This document shows positions 5,604 to 5,935 of a stretch of DNA of 5,935 nucleotides, one piece after another (position 1 is the first letter of the stretch; the number at the start of each line of letters is the position of its first letter). The position numbers and the translations under genes were made by a program. The notes below the pieces were generated by a model that ran no database searches, was not told the origin of the DNA, and saw only the letters and a list, made by a program, of their open reading frames with translations. The stretch spans positions 1 through 5,935 of the forward strand of contig JAESRM010000152.1 of NCBI GenBank assembly GCA_016764635.1, written 5' to 3'. This DNA is from Planctomycetota bacterium. Its GTDB lineage: Bacteria > Planctomycetota > UBA1135 > GCA-002686595.

Positions 5604-5935
5604 ATGCACTGGTACCACCTCATCCCACATACCTTTCAAGAAGGTTCCATTCTGCTCGCCCTGTACTCCGGTCTGTGCGCGCTTGGCTTAGGTCGAATCC
5701 AAGACAACACCCACCGCTGGTATGCATTGCTCTTCGTGCCATTCCTATTGGCCTATGCCTCCTACTGGATTCCGGTTTCGTTGGGCGGCGGGGATTTGGC
5801 TGGCGAGTTCGCCATGTGGCAGTTGTTCTTCATCGGCCCGTGGTTTGTCAGCGGCGCCTGCTCCTCCCTAATCGTGGGCTCCATCGTGGCCAGGGTTCGA
5901 AAGCACAAGGCCCCTGGAGCGACGAGCCACCGCCG
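5604..5935 (+). CDS. Small polytopic membrane protein, unknown family (3' end outside window)
   Basis: From ATG 5604 the frame is open for 110 codons to the window edge with no stop. The translation starts MHWYHLIPHTFQEGS and shows three hydrophobic segments at about residues 15-31, 40-60 (ALLFVPFLLAYASYWIPVSL) and 70-95 (FAMWQLFFIGPWFVSGACSS), followed by a basic tail (RVRKHKAPGATSHR) likely to be cytoplasmic. Tail composition suggests the end is near. No family is recognised. An in-frame ATG at 5511 would add a Pro/Arg-rich, non-hydrophobic stretch, but it lies upstream of the predicted sigma-54 transcript start, so 5604 is preferred. An AGGAGA at 5565-5570 is too far from 5604 to act as its ribosome site. 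Divergence from the sigma-54 activator and the intervening promoter make it the probable controlled gene. Confidence 0.75.
   Translation, partial: MHWYHLIPHTFQEGSILLALYSGLCALGLGRIQDNTHRWYALLFVPFLLAYASYWIPVSLGGGDLAGEFAMWQLFFIGPWFVSGACSSLIVGSIVARVRKHKAPGATSHR

Noticed and set aside
1..5935. CRISPR arrays, tRNA/rRNA genes, insertion-sequence ends or attachment sites
   Set aside because: Looked for regularly spaced repeats, cloverleaf-like sequence and long terminal inverted repeats; none seen.

Overview
The window (5,935 bases, moderately GC-rich) looks like chromosomal DNA from a planctomycete, most likely one of the large-genome marine or freshwater lineages. This rests on gene style seen by eye, not on a search. 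The left-hand gene joins a secreted Cys-containing beta-rich domain, with an FQLWYRDT...NFSNGLSVTF signature, to a formylglycine-generating-enzyme-like (FGE) domain. The middle gene is a membrane-anchored carboxypeptidase-regulatory-like/PDZ protein. The third is a sigma-54 activator with a non-standard N-terminal region. All three are types I associate with Planctomycetota. Start codons lack clear Shine-Dalgarno sequences, which fits.

Layout. (1) 1-780, minus: 5' part of a secreted two-domain protein, cut by the window edge. (2) 781-1359: gene-poor gap of about 580 bases. It holds several short perfect hairpins, a protein-like minus-strand open frame that stops right before one hairpin, and a plus-strand open frame resembling a signal peptide. 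Gene remnants are possible. (3) 1360-3702, minus: 780-residue membrane-anchored protein with several PGxY-type beta-sandwich segments and a C-terminal PDZ domain. (4) 3834-5417, minus: 527-residue sigma-54-dependent activator (bEBP) with intact Walker A, GAFTGA, Walker B, arginine fingers and a Fis-type helix-turn-helix. (5) 5418-5603: divergent regulatory region. (6) 5604 to the end, plus: start of a small polytopic membrane protein, with no stop inside the window.

The most interesting part is 5418-5603. On the plus strand it carries TGGCACGCTTTCCGCA, a close match to the sigma-54 -24/-12 promoter with exact GG-N10-GC spacing, 40 bases before the membrane-protein ATG. About 145 bases upstream of the predicted transcription start lies a perfect palindrome, TGTAC-N7-GTACA, which abuts the activator's own start codon. 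An exact 8-base copy of one arm (CAATGTAC) lies 80 bases further along. The arrangement suggests a local circuit: the activator binds the palindrome as an enhancer, switches on the divergent membrane protein through sigma-54, and may control itself from the same site. A weaker GG-N10-GC match precedes the 780-residue envelope protein, so it may belong to the same regulon. The circuit is inference from sequence layout; the motifs themselves are read directly.
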